This document shows positions 7,869 through 15,584 of a DNA stretch of 21,307 nucleotides, one piece after another. Positions within the stretch are counted from its first letter, which is position 1. Every line of letters begins with the position of its first letter. The notes under the pieces were generated by a model that searched no databases, had not been told where the DNA came from, and saw only the letters and a program-made list of their open reading frames with translations. A program made the position numbers and the translations under genes. This stretch comes from a virus, in IMG/VR virus record IMGVR_UViG_3300029319_000292, positions 9,749 through 31,055 of that record. One strand, 5' to 3'.

Positions 7869-8299
7869 GCAAATTTGATGAAATAAATGATGCTTTAGAT
7901 ATTGAAGTATCAAATACACCTGAAGATAATAGTCTTAATAAAAAAAATGAATCATTAGATGTTAATGATCAAATTCAAAAGGATTATGAATACACTCGTG
8001 GAAATTTATATTCTTTAATTGAAAAAGGTCAAGAGGCTCTCAATGGAATTTTAGAAGTAGCAGAAGGTAGTCAACATGCAAGATCATATGAGGTTGCTGG
8101 TCAAATAATTAAGAGTGTAGGTGATACTACTGATAAGTTAATTGATCTACAGACTAAGATGAAGGAATTAAAAAAAGAAGAAAAATCAAAAGGGCCCTCT
8201 ACTGTTAATAATGCACTATTCGTTGGTTCAACATCAGAACTTTCTAAGTTATTGAAAAATGGTGTTCTAAATAATGATGACCAAGTTGAAGGGTCTTAA
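7865..8299 (+). CDS. gp16: Terminase small subunit gp16
   Basis: A 144-residue protein matching T4-like gp16 (about 164 residues in T4). The signature is DYEYTRGNLYSLIEKGQEAL followed by a helix (NGILEVAEGSQHARSYEVAG) and a coiled-coil part (TDKLIDLQTKMKELKKEEKS). gp16 forms a ring that helps recognise concatemeric phage DNA and regulates the gp17 motor and nuclease. The first ~38 residues are acidic and Asn/Asp-rich. The ATG overlaps the gp15 stop, with a GGGAG site upstream. In T4, gp17 follows directly. Here gp17 begins 12.6 kb downstream, although both remain on the same strand. Confidence 0.9.
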   Translation: MSKFDEINDALDIEVSNTPEDNSLNKKNESLDVNDQIQKDYEYTRGNLYSLIEKGQEALNGILEVAEGSQHARSYEVAGQIIKSVGDTTDKLIDLQTKMKELKKEEKSKGPSTVNNALFVGSTSELSKLLKNGVLNNDDQVEGS

Positions 8300-8305
8300 T
8301 ATATT

Positions 8306-10903
8306 ATGTCAGACGATTTAAGAGACTTTTTCTCAGAAATCTCAAAGTCGAAGAAAGAGAAGAAAAAGAAATTAAATGAAGCAAAAGAAGAACTCAAGTC
8401 TATTGTAGGAGATTTGGGTTTAGATTCCTTGTTTCAGGAATTTGGAAAAATAAAAAAAGAAGAAGTAGAAAAAAAGAAAAAACAAGAGAAAAAACTTGAG
8501 GCTTTTGAAAATTTCTTTTTTAATATAGATGATAAAAAAGAAGAACCAGAAGAAATTGAAGTTGAGGAAGAAATAATAGAGGTAGAGGAAAAATTAGAGG
8601 AACCTGAAGTTGTAGTTGGAGTTCCTGAAAATTTTAATGTTTCTTCTTTAGAAGAGGAAGAGGAAGAAGAAGTTATTGAGGAAGTTACAGAAGAAATAGA
8701 GTTTGAAGAAGAATTGGATGAAATAAAAGAAGATGCATCTTTAATAGAAAAGTCTTTAGGAATGCTTGCTGTTACTGATAATAATGAAGATCCATTAACT
8801 CCATTAGATAAAAAATTTGCAAGTTTTGAAGAATTTCAAAACCATTATTCTGTTTTAATTCAAAGAATACAACAACAATTATCCACTTTAGGTGGAGGTG
8901 GTGAAGTAAATTTCAAATATCTTGACGATGTTACGTGGAATGGATCTAGTGATAATGGAAAATTTTTAAAATATAATAGCACTACAGAAAAATTTGAATT
9001 TGCAACAGTATCTGGTGGTGGAGGAGGAGGTGGTAGTATTGCAGGTATTGATACGACAGGAACATCATTTTTTAATGAAATTAAAGTTGGTTCAGCAGTC
9101 ACTGTAAATTCGACTGGTATTGATGCTGGTGTTGGTATTATAACTGCAGCAACATTTTCTGGTAGATCTACAAGTTCCAATTTATCATTATTTTCATTCA
9201 TAACGAATAATAGTGATAATGATGAAGTAGTATTTCCAATATTTGTAGATGGTTCTACTACCTTTAGTTCTCAGGGTTTAGAGGTTGATGATGGATTTAT
9301 GTACAATCCATCCTCTGGAATATTATCTACTACTGCTTATAGTGGCACTATTAATACTGCTGCTCAGCCTAATATAACATCAGTTGGAACATTAGGTTCA
9401 TTAAACGTATCTGGTATAGGAACAATTGGTACTACTTTAGATGTTGGCACCAGTTTAGATGTTGGCACCAGTTTAGATGTTGGCACCAGTTTAAATGTTG
9501 GCACTATTTTAACTGTATCGGGAAATATAAATGCAAATGGAAATATAGTTGGTGATAGTGCAACAAATATATCTGGTATCAAAGATGTTCATGTGGGTGC
9601 TGGATTATCAGTTGTTGGTATCTCAACATTTAATGATCTTGTAAATGTTGGTGTTGGATTGACAGGAACTTCTATAAAAATATTCACAACTGGATTTCAA
9701 GTAAAAAATAGAAACAATAGCAAATTTGCTTTGACTACCATTCCAGGTTCTCATACCAGGTTATTCTATAATAATTCAAATAAGCTAGAAACTACAAATG
9801 AAGGTGTAATGGTCTTAGGTATTGCGTCCATCACTAATAGAATTGACATTAAAAGTGATGACGGAACATCGGGTAGAATTCATTTTTATTGTGAGTCAAA
9901 TAACGCACATTATTTAAATTTACAAGCACCAGCACATGCTGATTTTGGTGGAAATCCAACAGTACTTTTACCAAATTCAGCAGGAACACTGTTACTTGAT
10001 AATGGTAGCGGAGTAAGTCTTACTGGAATCGTAACATCTATTGTTGCTGGTGATAATGTTACTCTTTCTGGAGGGCCTACTGGAATAGTAACAGTGGGTG
10101 TTACCACAGAACAAGTTCAGGATATTGTAGGAGCAATGTTTTCAGGTAACACTGAAACAAACATCACTGCAACCTATCAAGATGATGATGGAACTATTGA
10201 TTTAGTTGCTTCAGGTGGTGGTAGTGGTTACACACATCCCAACCATTCAGGAGAAGTAACATCAACTGGTGATGGTGCAACCGTAATTGCAGATAACGTT
10301 GTAGACGAGGCAAATTTAAAAGTAAGTAATTCACCTGTGGACGGATACTTTTTACAGGCACAGTCAGGTGACACTGGTGGGTTAACATGGGCTGCAGCAT
10401 CTGGTGGTGGCGGTGGCAGTCCTGGTGGATCAAATACTCAAATTCAATATAATAACAGTAGTTCTTTTGGTGGTGTTGCTAATTTAACATTTGATGGTAG
10501 TGCACTAGGATTTTCTGGAATGGTAAAGGAAGGTGCTAATATAGTTGCAAATAAATTAAGTGCTGCTACTGATATTAATATTGAAGATGGGCATGTTCAT
10601 ATGTTTACTACAAATGAAACTGCTGATGCAACTCCAAATATTCGTTATAATTCATCAACAACATTAAATTCCAAAATGAGTGTTGGAGATATAATCACAC
10701 TTACGATAATAGCAGCAACTAATAATATTCAATACACTTATGATGAAGTAACTATTGATGGTGGTGCTCAAACTGAATTGTGGTTAGGTGGTGGAACTCC
10801 TCAAGGTGGTGGTACTGGAAATGATGTTTACACATATACCATAATCAAAACTGCTGATGCAACTTTTACAGTGATGATAAACGCAGTTAACTTTACTTCT
10901 TAA
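8306..10903 (+). CDS. Long modular tail-fibre-like protein (865 aa)
   Basis: The N-terminus (DDLRDFFSEISKSKKEKKKK, then LGLDSLFQEF) is the usual start of a class of marine T4-like fibre proteins. Residues ~15-155 are very rich in Lys then Glu and look helical or disordered. Residues 162-199 hold a conserved module (DPLTPLD.KF...HY...RIQQQLSTLGGGG) that is repeated in the 436-residue fibre. A DDV...LKYNSTTEKFE adaptor and a seven-glycine linker (237-243) follow. The shaft is built of beta repeats (VGIITAATFSG, VHVGAGLSVVGISTF) and includes four LDVGTS-type hexapeptides. Distal parts show YTHPNHSGEVTSTGDGAT and a C-terminal domain (TPNIRYNSSTTLNSKMSVGD, VYTYTIIKTADATF) common at fibre ends. It is probably a trimeric fibre for host contact. 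The ribosome site is weak. Confidence 0.8.
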   Translation: MSDDLRDFFSEISKSKKEKKKKLNEAKEELKSIVGDLGLDSLFQEFGKIKKEEVEKKKKQEKKLEAFENFFFNIDDKKEEPEEIEVEEEIIEVEEKLEEPEVVVGVPENFNVSSLEEEEEEEVIEEVTEEIEFEEELDEIKEDASLIEKSLGMLAVTDNNEDPLTPLDKKFASFEEFQNHYSVLIQRIQQQLSTLGGGGEVNFKYLDDVTWNGSSDNGKFLKYNSTTEKFEFATVSGGGGGGGSIAGIDTTGTSFFNEIKVGSAVTVNSTGIDAGVGIITAATFSGRSTSSNLSLFSFITNNSDNDEVVFPIFVDGSTTFSSQGLEVDDGFMYNPSSGILSTTAYSGTINTAAQPNITSVGTLGSLNVSGIGTIGTTLDVGTSLDVGTSLDVGTSLNVGTILTVSGNINANGNIVGDSATNISGIKDVHVGAGLSVVGISTFNDLVNVGVGLTGTSIKIFTTGFQVKNRNNSKFALTTIPGSHTRLFYNNSNKLETTNEGVMVLGIASITNRIDIKSDDGTSGRIHFYCESNNAHYLNLQAPAHADFGGNPTVLLPNSAGTLLLDNGSGVSLTGIVTSIVAGDNVTLSGGPTGIVTVGVTTEQVQDIVGAMFSGNTETNITATYQDDDGTIDLVASGGGSGYTHPNHSGEVTSTGDGATVIADNVVDEANLKVSNSPVDGYFLQAQSGDTGGLTWAAASGGGGGSPGGSNTQIQYNNSSSFGGVANLTFDGSALGFSGMVKEGANIVANKLSAATDINIEDGHVHMFTTNETADATPNIRYNSSTTLNSKMSVGDIITLTIIAATNNIQYTYDEVTIDGGAQTELWLGGGTPQGGGTGNDVYTYTIIKTADATFTVMINAVNFTS
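8789..8902 (+). repeat. Shared fibre module, copy 1
   Basis: This encodes residues 162-199 of the 865-residue fibre. The same 38-residue module lies at 12773-12886 in the 436-residue fibre. By eye 27 of 38 residues are identical. The DNA at 8864-8895 matches 12848-12879 with one mismatch in 32 bases. Confidence 0.85.
9436..9507 (+). repeat. Four tandem 18-base repeats encoding LDVGTS-type hexapeptides
   Basis: Three perfect copies of an 18-base unit (TTTAGATGTTGGCACCAG) at 9436-9453, 9454-9471 and 9472-9489 are followed by a fourth copy with three mismatches at 9490-9507. The unit is a multiple of three, so gain or loss of copies would lengthen or shorten the fibre shaft without a frameshift. 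Confidence 0.95.
9581..9619 (+). repeat. 39-base near-identical repeat shared between fibre genes, copy 1
   Basis: It matches 16173-16211 with a single mismatch. In both genes it encodes a KD[VI]HVGAGLSVVG segment. The surrounding DNA is much less alike. Confidence 0.9.
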
Positions 10904-10907
10904 TATT

Positions 10908-11741
10908 ATGCCTCTATTATCAGTACCTGCAACTCAAAATTCTTCTTCAAATAAAACTTCTGATATGTTGGTCAGAAATAAATTGAGGTATTATGCAGAT
11001 GCATATAATAGTGTAAGTAATGATGGTTCGGTAGTTGGTGGTAGCAATACCTATATGAGAAATGCGGTAAAAGGTAAATATATTTCAAGTATTTTAAATT
11101 ATAGAGCAACGATGTATAATGGTGCAGAGTGGGTAGATGATGGTGAAACTAGTTATTGGGATTTTGACGGCACAAATGATTATATGGCTTTAACAGGTAG
11201 TAGTAATGGATCAGATTGGGATTTGACAAAAACAAATGATGATGGTAGTAAATTGCAGTGGACTATTGAAGTTTGGTTATATCCAAATCGTACTAATTCT
11301 CAAGATTATTGGATAGGTAGATGGCAAAATAATAATGCTTATAAAAGTTTTCTTATGGGAATGTATGGGGCAAAAATGAGAACTTATCTATGGAGAGATG
11401 GTTTGGGAAGTTATAATTGGTATCAGGCAACTAACGATATTCCTTATCAAACTTGGGGTCATTATGCATGGACAGTAAATAATGATACTCAAGTTGCTAC
11501 AAATCCAAGAAGAATCCATCATTATTACAATTGTGTTCAACAAGGTGCTTGGGAAGAAAGTTCATTAACAATTTTTGATGGAGGTGCAAGAGGTACTTAT
11601 GTAGGAACTCCATTCTATTATTCTTGGTGTTATTATGGTAGAATAGCACAAATTAGACTTTATCATCGAAGATTATCTCTAAATGAATTGAAAAGAAATT
11701 ACAATAGAGATTGTGTCAAATTTGGATTAACAAAAGTATAG
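10908..11741 (+). CDS. LamG / concanavalin-like lectin-type protein, putative receptor binder
   Basis: A 277-residue protein rich in Trp and Tyr. It shows the order of a laminin-G-like jelly-roll domain: YWDFDGTNDYMALTG (residues 83-97), QWTIEVWLYP (117-126), a central WGHYAWTVNN, and the closing strand and helix YGRIAQIRLYHRRLSLNELK with RNYN (about 243-266). Domains of this type in phage tails and bacterial surface proteins bind sugars. The first 80 residues contain no recognisable domain but may attach the protein to a fibre. It begins four bases after the 865-residue fibre gene and is followed by a 98-residue gene. I infer that it is the receptor-binding tip of, or a partner to, that fibre. 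No signal peptide or catalytic motif is seen. Confidence 0.78.
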   Translation: MPLLSVPATQNSSSNKTSDMLVRNKLRYYADAYNSVSNDGSVVGGSNTYMRNAVKGKYISSILNYRATMYNGAEWVDDGETSYWDFDGTNDYMALTGSSNGSDWDLTKTNDDGSKLQWTIEVWLYPNRTNSQDYWIGRWQNNNAYKSFLMGMYGAKMRTYLWRDGLGSYNWYQATNDIPYQTWGHYAWTVNNDTQVATNPRRIHHYYNCVQQGAWEESSLTIFDGGARGTYVGTPFYYSWCYYGRIAQIRLYHRRLSLNELKRNYNRDCVKFGLTKV

Positions 11742-11750
11742 GTTTTTACT

Positions 11751-12047
11751 ATGAGTTTTGAAAATAGAAAATGGGTAATATTCAATTACTCCGAAGCATC
11801 AAAAATTGATTTCAGTCAAGTTTACGAAACTTCAATCAATACATTGAGAAAATCAATTGACGGTACACAAACATTTGTTAAATGGAATGGAGATACAGTA
11901 CCATCATCTGTTTCTGGTCTTGGAACTTATCTTGGCCCATACAATCACTCGGAAATGCTAGGAATTCTAACCACTTCAGAATGGACTGACGAAGATCCTA
12001 CAAGTAATCCAAATTCACCTCATATTCCAGATGATGAAAATGAGTGA
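11751..12047 (+). CDS. Small partner protein A1, downstream of the lectin-like gene
   Basis: A 98-residue protein that resembles the 89-residue product at 19741-20010. Shared points are an N-terminal R[KR][WY][VI]I strand, [ST]EA[SD]KID, VK[WY]N and GPY followed by an 11-12 residue stretch ending in [TK].[WE]-like TSEW/TKDW. The C-terminus (DEDPTSNPNSPHIPDDENE) is acidic and probably disordered. Both genes lie immediately downstream of a putative receptor-binding protein, which is the usual place for fibre assembly chaperones such as T4 gp38 and lambda Tfa. There is no sequence match to those families that I can see, so the chaperone idea is inference from position and size. Confidence 0.68.
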   Translation: MSFENRKWVIFNYSEASKIDFSQVYETSINTLRKSIDGTQTFVKWNGDTVPSSVSGLGTYLGPYNHSEMLGILTTSEWTDEDPTSNPNSPHIPDDENE

Positions 12048-12057
12048 TTTCTGATAG

Positions 12058-12065
12058 AATAAATA
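12058..12065 (+). promoter_or_regulatory. Late promoter-like box AATAAATA
   Basis: AATAAATA lies in the 50-base gap between the 98-residue gene and the 436-residue fibre gene, 32 bases before the ATG. It has one difference from TATAAATA. This is one of the longest gaps in the window, which supports a transcription start here. Confidence 0.5.
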
Positions 12066-12097
12066 ACTAAAATACTTAATATGATAAAAAATAATTA

Positions 12098-13408
12098 ATG
12101 CCTCTCAAGAAACCAGGTGATTTTTTTCAAACGAAAGAAGTTGTTAAAATAAAAGAAGAAATTGATCAATTGGTTAATCCCAAATTGAGTTCAATTTCTG
12201 ATGCTTTTGATAATTATAAGGAGAAGGTAAATAAATTTGAACTACTTTCAGGAGTAATTGAAGATGTACAAAAAGAATTAAAAGATATTAAGGTTGAAGT
12301 TTATAAAAAAGAGGAACTAGAAGAAACTGTAATAAAATCTACACTTTTACTAGAGAAAAAAATAAAAGAATTAAAAGAAGACGTAGAAAAGGAAAGTAAA
12401 AATGTTTTAAATATCTCCTCAATCAAGTATAGAAAACTTGAGGAGGATATTAAGAGATATCACGACAAAGCACTTTTTGCAATTGATAATGAATTTGAAA
12501 AGATTGAGGAAGGGCAAAAATCTTACGACTCAAAATTAGCAAATTTAAAAGCACAAATATTTAAACCTGATGGAATAGAAGATTTAAAAAAATTAAATGA
12601 AAAAGTTGAAAAAGATTTAATTGAGTTTCAAGAAGATTTAGCTGAGTTTCAAAAAATAGATTATGACATTTCTGGAAAAATAAAACAAATAGAAGAAATG
12701 TTCGTTAAGTTTAATGAACAAAAAGTCTTAAATGAAAATGTCATAACAGAACCTCCATCTACAAATAATGATGATCCACTAACTCCTTTGGATCAAAAAT
12801 TTGTAACTTTTGAACAGTTATCAGAACACTATCGAATATTCATCAATAGAATACAACAACAATTATCCACATTAGGTGGTGGAGGTGCTGTCCGTATTCA
12901 AGATATGGACGATATTGATCTATCAACTGCAAAAGTAGATAACAAATTTTTAAAATATGACTCTGCTACTAATAAGTGGGTAGGTTCCGATGCTAGTGGT
13001 GGTGCTGGAACTGTTAATATTATAGATGATACAAGTCCACAATTAGGAGGAAATCTTGATTTAAATTCAAAAAATATTACTGGCACTGGTAATATTGATA
13101 TTACTGGTACTGTTACGGCTACAGATATTAACTCAGCATCTGATATTAAATTAAAGAAAAATATAAAAGCAATTAAAAATCCAATATCAAAAATAATGGA
13201 AATAGAAGGTGTGTCTTTTAATTGGAAATCTAATAATAAACCATCACTTGGAGTTACTGCTGACCATTTACAAAATATTTTACCAGAGTTAGTTAAAGAA
13301 GATGATATAAAAAGTGTTAACTATAATGGACTAGTTGGACTTCTCATAGAGTGTGTAAAAAATCAACAGAAGCAAATAGACGAACTTAAAGATCAACTAA
13401 ATAATTAA
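12098..13408 (+). CDS. Coiled-coil fibre protein with C-terminal peptidase S74 chaperone domain
   Basis: A 436-residue protein. Residues 1-215 are a long charged coiled coil starting PLKKPGDFFQTKEVVKIKEE, typical of marine phage fibre stalks. Residues 226-263 carry the same module as the 865-residue fibre. A short DMDDIDLS...FLKYDSATNKW adaptor and beta segment follow. From about 346 there is a peptidase S74 domain (SDIKLKKNIKAI, IMEIEGVSFNWK, GVTADHLQNILPELV, VNYNGLVGLLIECV, then a terminal coil). In this family the domain trimerises and folds the fibre, then cuts itself off using a Ser-Lys dyad. Ser348 and Lys353 here have the expected spacing. Cleavage before Ser348 would leave a ~347-residue stalk. 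A late-promoter-like box precedes it. Confidence 0.87.
   Translation: MPLKKPGDFFQTKEVVKIKEEIDQLVNPKLSSISDAFDNYKEKVNKFELLSGVIEDVQKELKDIKVEVYKKEELEETVIKSTLLLEKKIKELKEDVEKESKNVLNISSIKYRKLEEDIKRYHDKALFAIDNEFEKIEEGQKSYDSKLANLKAQIFKPDGIEDLKKLNEKVEKDLIEFQEDLAEFQKIDYDISGKIKQIEEMFVKFNEQKVLNENVITEPPSTNNDDPLTPLDQKFVTFEQLSEHYRIFINRIQQQLSTLGGGGAVRIQDMDDIDLSTAKVDNKFLKYDSATNKWVGSDASGGAGTVNIIDDTSPQLGGNLDLNSKNITGTGNIDITGTVTATDINSASDIKLKKNIKAIKNPISKIMEIEGVSFNWKSNNKPSLGVTADHLQNILPELVKEDDIKSVNYNGLVGLLIECVKNQQKQIDELKDQLNN
12773..12886 (+). repeat. Shared fibre module, copy 2
   Basis: This encodes residues 226-263 of the S74 fibre and is the same length (114 bases) as copy 1 at 8789-8902. The most conserved part, encoding RIQQQLSTLGG, is nearly identical at DNA level. 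Confidence 0.85.
13396..13403 (+). promoter_or_regulatory. Possible late promoter box ACTAAATA
   Basis: ACTAAATA lies over the last codons of the S74 fibre gene, 35 bases before the ATG at 13439. It has two differences from TATAAATA and is weaker than the other candidates. It is kept because it falls at a cassette boundary. The 30-base gap that follows is more G+C-rich than usual here, and no other signal is recognised in it. Confidence 0.3.
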
Positions 13409-13438
13409 AATTACCCAGTGGACACACGAAGACGGTAG

Positions 13439-15238
13439 ATGGCAATTAAAATATCTGGAAGTACTATCATTGATGATAGTAGAAATATAGTAAATGCTGG
13501 TATAGTAACAGCATCATCTTTTAGTGGTGATGGATCTAATCTTACTGGTGTTGGTGGTCAAGTTACAAACATAATCTATGTCACAAAAGACGGAAACGAT
13601 TCAAACGACGGACTCAAAGTTAGTACCGCAAAAGCAACAATCAAAGGAGCAGTCGCAATTGCGTCAGAGGGATCTGTTATTAAAGTTAGTGCTGGAGTTT
13701 ATGTAGAAAATAATCCAATTGAACTTCCTTCACAAATAAGTATTATCGGAGACAGTTTAAGAGAAGTATCAGTCACTCCACAAAATGCAAATCAAGATTT
13801 AATATATGTTTCACCAGGAGATTATATTAGTGATATATCATTTACTGGATCTTTAAGTGCAGGTAAAGCAGTATTTGCTTTTAATCCAAATAAACCAAGA
13901 TATTCTGCACAGTCACCTTATATTCGTAACTGTACTAATTTTATTCAAAATAGTATTGGTATGAAGATAGATGGGAATCATGTAATAGGGCCATTCAAAA
14001 GTATGGTTACAGATTCCTATACACAGTATAACGCAAATGGTATTGGAGTTTCTATAACAAACGAGGGTTATGGGCAATTAGTTTCTATATTTACAATCAA
14101 CCCAGATATATCAATATTTACTGGATCTGGTGGAATGTGTGATTTAACAAACTCAAACTCATCATTTGGTAATTTTGGATTAGTTTCTGATGGAGTTGGG
14201 CCTAGAAAATTTACTGGTATTGTTACTGCTGCAGCTACAGAAAACTCAGCTGAATTTAAAATAGATTTATCTTCTCCTACATTTAATGTTTCTAATTTTG
14301 AATATGATCATACAACAGGACTAACAACTGTCACCACATCTTCAAATCATAATTTCACAGTGGGAATGGGAGTAACTTTATCAAGTATTGTTCTATCCTG
14401 TGCTTATGGTAATAAGACATATCCTGATGGTGATGTTGGATTTGTTTTTGAAGTTAAGTCTTTACCAGCAGCAAATAAATTTACAACACATGTTGGAATA
14501 TCTACTCTAGCACATTCTTATGTTTCTGGTGGAACAGCAAAAACAAAAGTGGTAAGACCCTTTGATGGACAAGTTGTTTACTTTGATGAATTATATCAAT
14601 CAGTCAAAAAATTTACTATAACAAATGGTGGATCTGGATATACTTCAGCACCAACAGTTACTATTGCATCTCCATCAGAATCTTGGGGAATTCCAGCTAC
14701 TGCTATTGCAACAATTGAAAATGGATCAGTATCAGAAATAACAATTGTTTCTGAAGGTAGAGGATATACATCCACACCGTCTGTTTCTTTTTCTGGTGGT
14801 GGAGGATCATCTGCTGCAGCATCAGCAGTAATGATACCTCAGTATTTTGTAGTAGAAAAATCAACTCCAATTTCAAATGGAATATCAACAGTTACATTTA
14901 CAGAGAATATTCCTTTTGCTGTAGGTGTTGGAACAACAGTTCCTTTCTTCAAACAAAGTAGAATCCTTGCTTCAAGTCATTCTTTTGAATACATAGGATC
15001 AGGAACAGATTTAGTTAACTCACTTCCTTCAAGAGGAGGAGTTGCAATTCAAGAAAATGAAATTGATGATCGAAATGGTGGACTGACTATTTTTACAAGC
15101 ACTGATCAGACAGGTAATTTCCGAATTGGTGATGGTGTTATTATCAATCAACAAACTGGAACTATTTCTGGAGATTCTTATACTAAAAGTTTATTTTCAA
15201 CCATGACACCATTTATTTTAGCACTGGGAGGAGATTAA
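13439..15238 (+). CDS. Beta-helix tail-fibre-like protein (pectin-lyase fold type)
   Basis: A 599-residue protein. The N-terminus (IKISGSTIIDDSRNIVNAGI, then VTASSFSGDGSNLTG) is a common fibre attachment segment. Residues 47-114 (YVTKDGNDSNDGLKVSTAKA, GSVIKVSAGVYVENNPIELP, SIIGDSLREVSVTP) are the first coils of a right-handed parallel beta-helix of the kind in phage tailspikes and pectin lyases. Two GxGYTSxP motifs occur at about 397-409 and 438-450, like those inserted in gp14. The C-terminus (GDGVIINQQTGTISGDSY, ending FILALGGD) fits the family. No catalytic residues for polysaccharide cleavage can be assigned by eye, so binding is as likely as degradation. The last codons contain the ribosome site of the next gene. 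Confidence 0.82.
   Translation: MAIKISGSTIIDDSRNIVNAGIVTASSFSGDGSNLTGVGGQVTNIIYVTKDGNDSNDGLKVSTAKATIKGAVAIASEGSVIKVSAGVYVENNPIELPSQISIIGDSLREVSVTPQNANQDLIYVSPGDYISDISFTGSLSAGKAVFAFNPNKPRYSAQSPYIRNCTNFIQNSIGMKIDGNHVIGPFKSMVTDSYTQYNANGIGVSITNEGYGQLVSIFTINPDISIFTGSGGMCDLTNSNSSFGNFGLVSDGVGPRKFTGIVTAAATENSAEFKIDLSSPTFNVSNFEYDHTTGLTTVTTSSNHNFTVGMGVTLSSIVLSCAYGNKTYPDGDVGFVFEVKSLPAANKFTTHVGISTLAHSYVSGGTAKTKVVRPFDGQVVYFDELYQSVKKFTITNGGSGYTSAPTVTIASPSESWGIPATAIATIENGSVSEITIVSEGRGYTSTPSVSFSGGGGSSAAASAVMIPQYFVVEKSTPISNGISTVTFTENIPFAVGVGTTVPFFKQSRILASSHSFEYIGSGTDLVNSLPSRGGVAIQENEIDDRNGGLTIFTSTDQTGNFRIGDGVIINQQTGTISGDSYTKSLFSTMTPFILALGGD
15226..15234 (+). promoter_or_regulatory. Shine-Dalgarno site of the 113-residue gene
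   Basis: GGGAGGAGA lies in the last codons (LGGD) of the beta-helix fibre gene, eight bases before the ATG at 15243. It suggests strong and coupled translation of the small partner. Confidence 0.65.
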
Positions 15239-15242
15239 GAAA

Positions 15243-15584
15243 ATGGCATTAGCACTTAACGTATTTAAAACTGTTACTCAAATTGTTCCAACGGATCCTG
15301 TTGGTATTTTTACAGCATCAACTGGTTACTCTGGTGTTGTTCTTTTAGCATCTGCAACAAACATCGGTGCAAACACACAGACAATATCATTTTCACATGT
15401 AAGATCGGTTGCTGGAATTGCAGTTACTACTGAAATATTAAAAGAATATCCGATAGCAGCAAATGATTCTGCTAATTTATTGTCTGGAAAACTTGTTCTA
15501 GAAAGTGGTGATATAATGAAAGTTTCAGCAAGTAATTCGACAGATATTAAATTCATATCAAGTGTTTTAGAAACATTAAATTAA
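15243..15584 (+). CDS. Small beta-sandwich partner protein B1, downstream of the beta-helix fibre
   Basis: A 113-residue, strand-rich protein (YSGVVLLASATNIGANTQTI, EILKEYPIAANDSANLLSGK, LVLESGDIMKVSASNSTDIK, then FISSVLETLN). The pattern of neutral strands, then PIAANDSANLLSGKLVLESGD, then a final strand resembles the 129-residue product at 17557-17946 (DLIVVPNTTQIISSKD..LEEGQTLETQVQ). This kind of small domain is common beside fibre genes in marine phages. A strong ribosome site overlaps the end of the fibre gene and the next fibre gene follows at once, so it is probably a virion or assembly partner of one of them. The function is not known. Confidence 0.68.
   Translation: MALALNVFKTVTQIVPTDPVGIFTASTGYSGVVLLASATNIGANTQTISFSHVRSVAGIAVTTEILKEYPIAANDSANLLSGKLVLESGDIMKVSASNSTDIKFISSVLETLN

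Noticed and set aside
8465-8760. Lys/Glu-rich region as a frameshifted or non-coding stretch
   Set aside because: The frame is continuous from a familiar fibre N-terminus into the conserved 38-residue module. Low-complexity charged stalks are normal for this class.
8860-9201. 113-codon minus-strand open frame with a poly-proline stretch
   Set aside because: It is the complement of the glycine-rich linker and repeat region of the 865-residue fibre. It has no ribosome site, and the sense frame is clearly coding.
9436-9507. Tandem repeats as a CRISPR array
   Set aside because: The units are 18 bases with no spacers and are in frame within a fibre gene.
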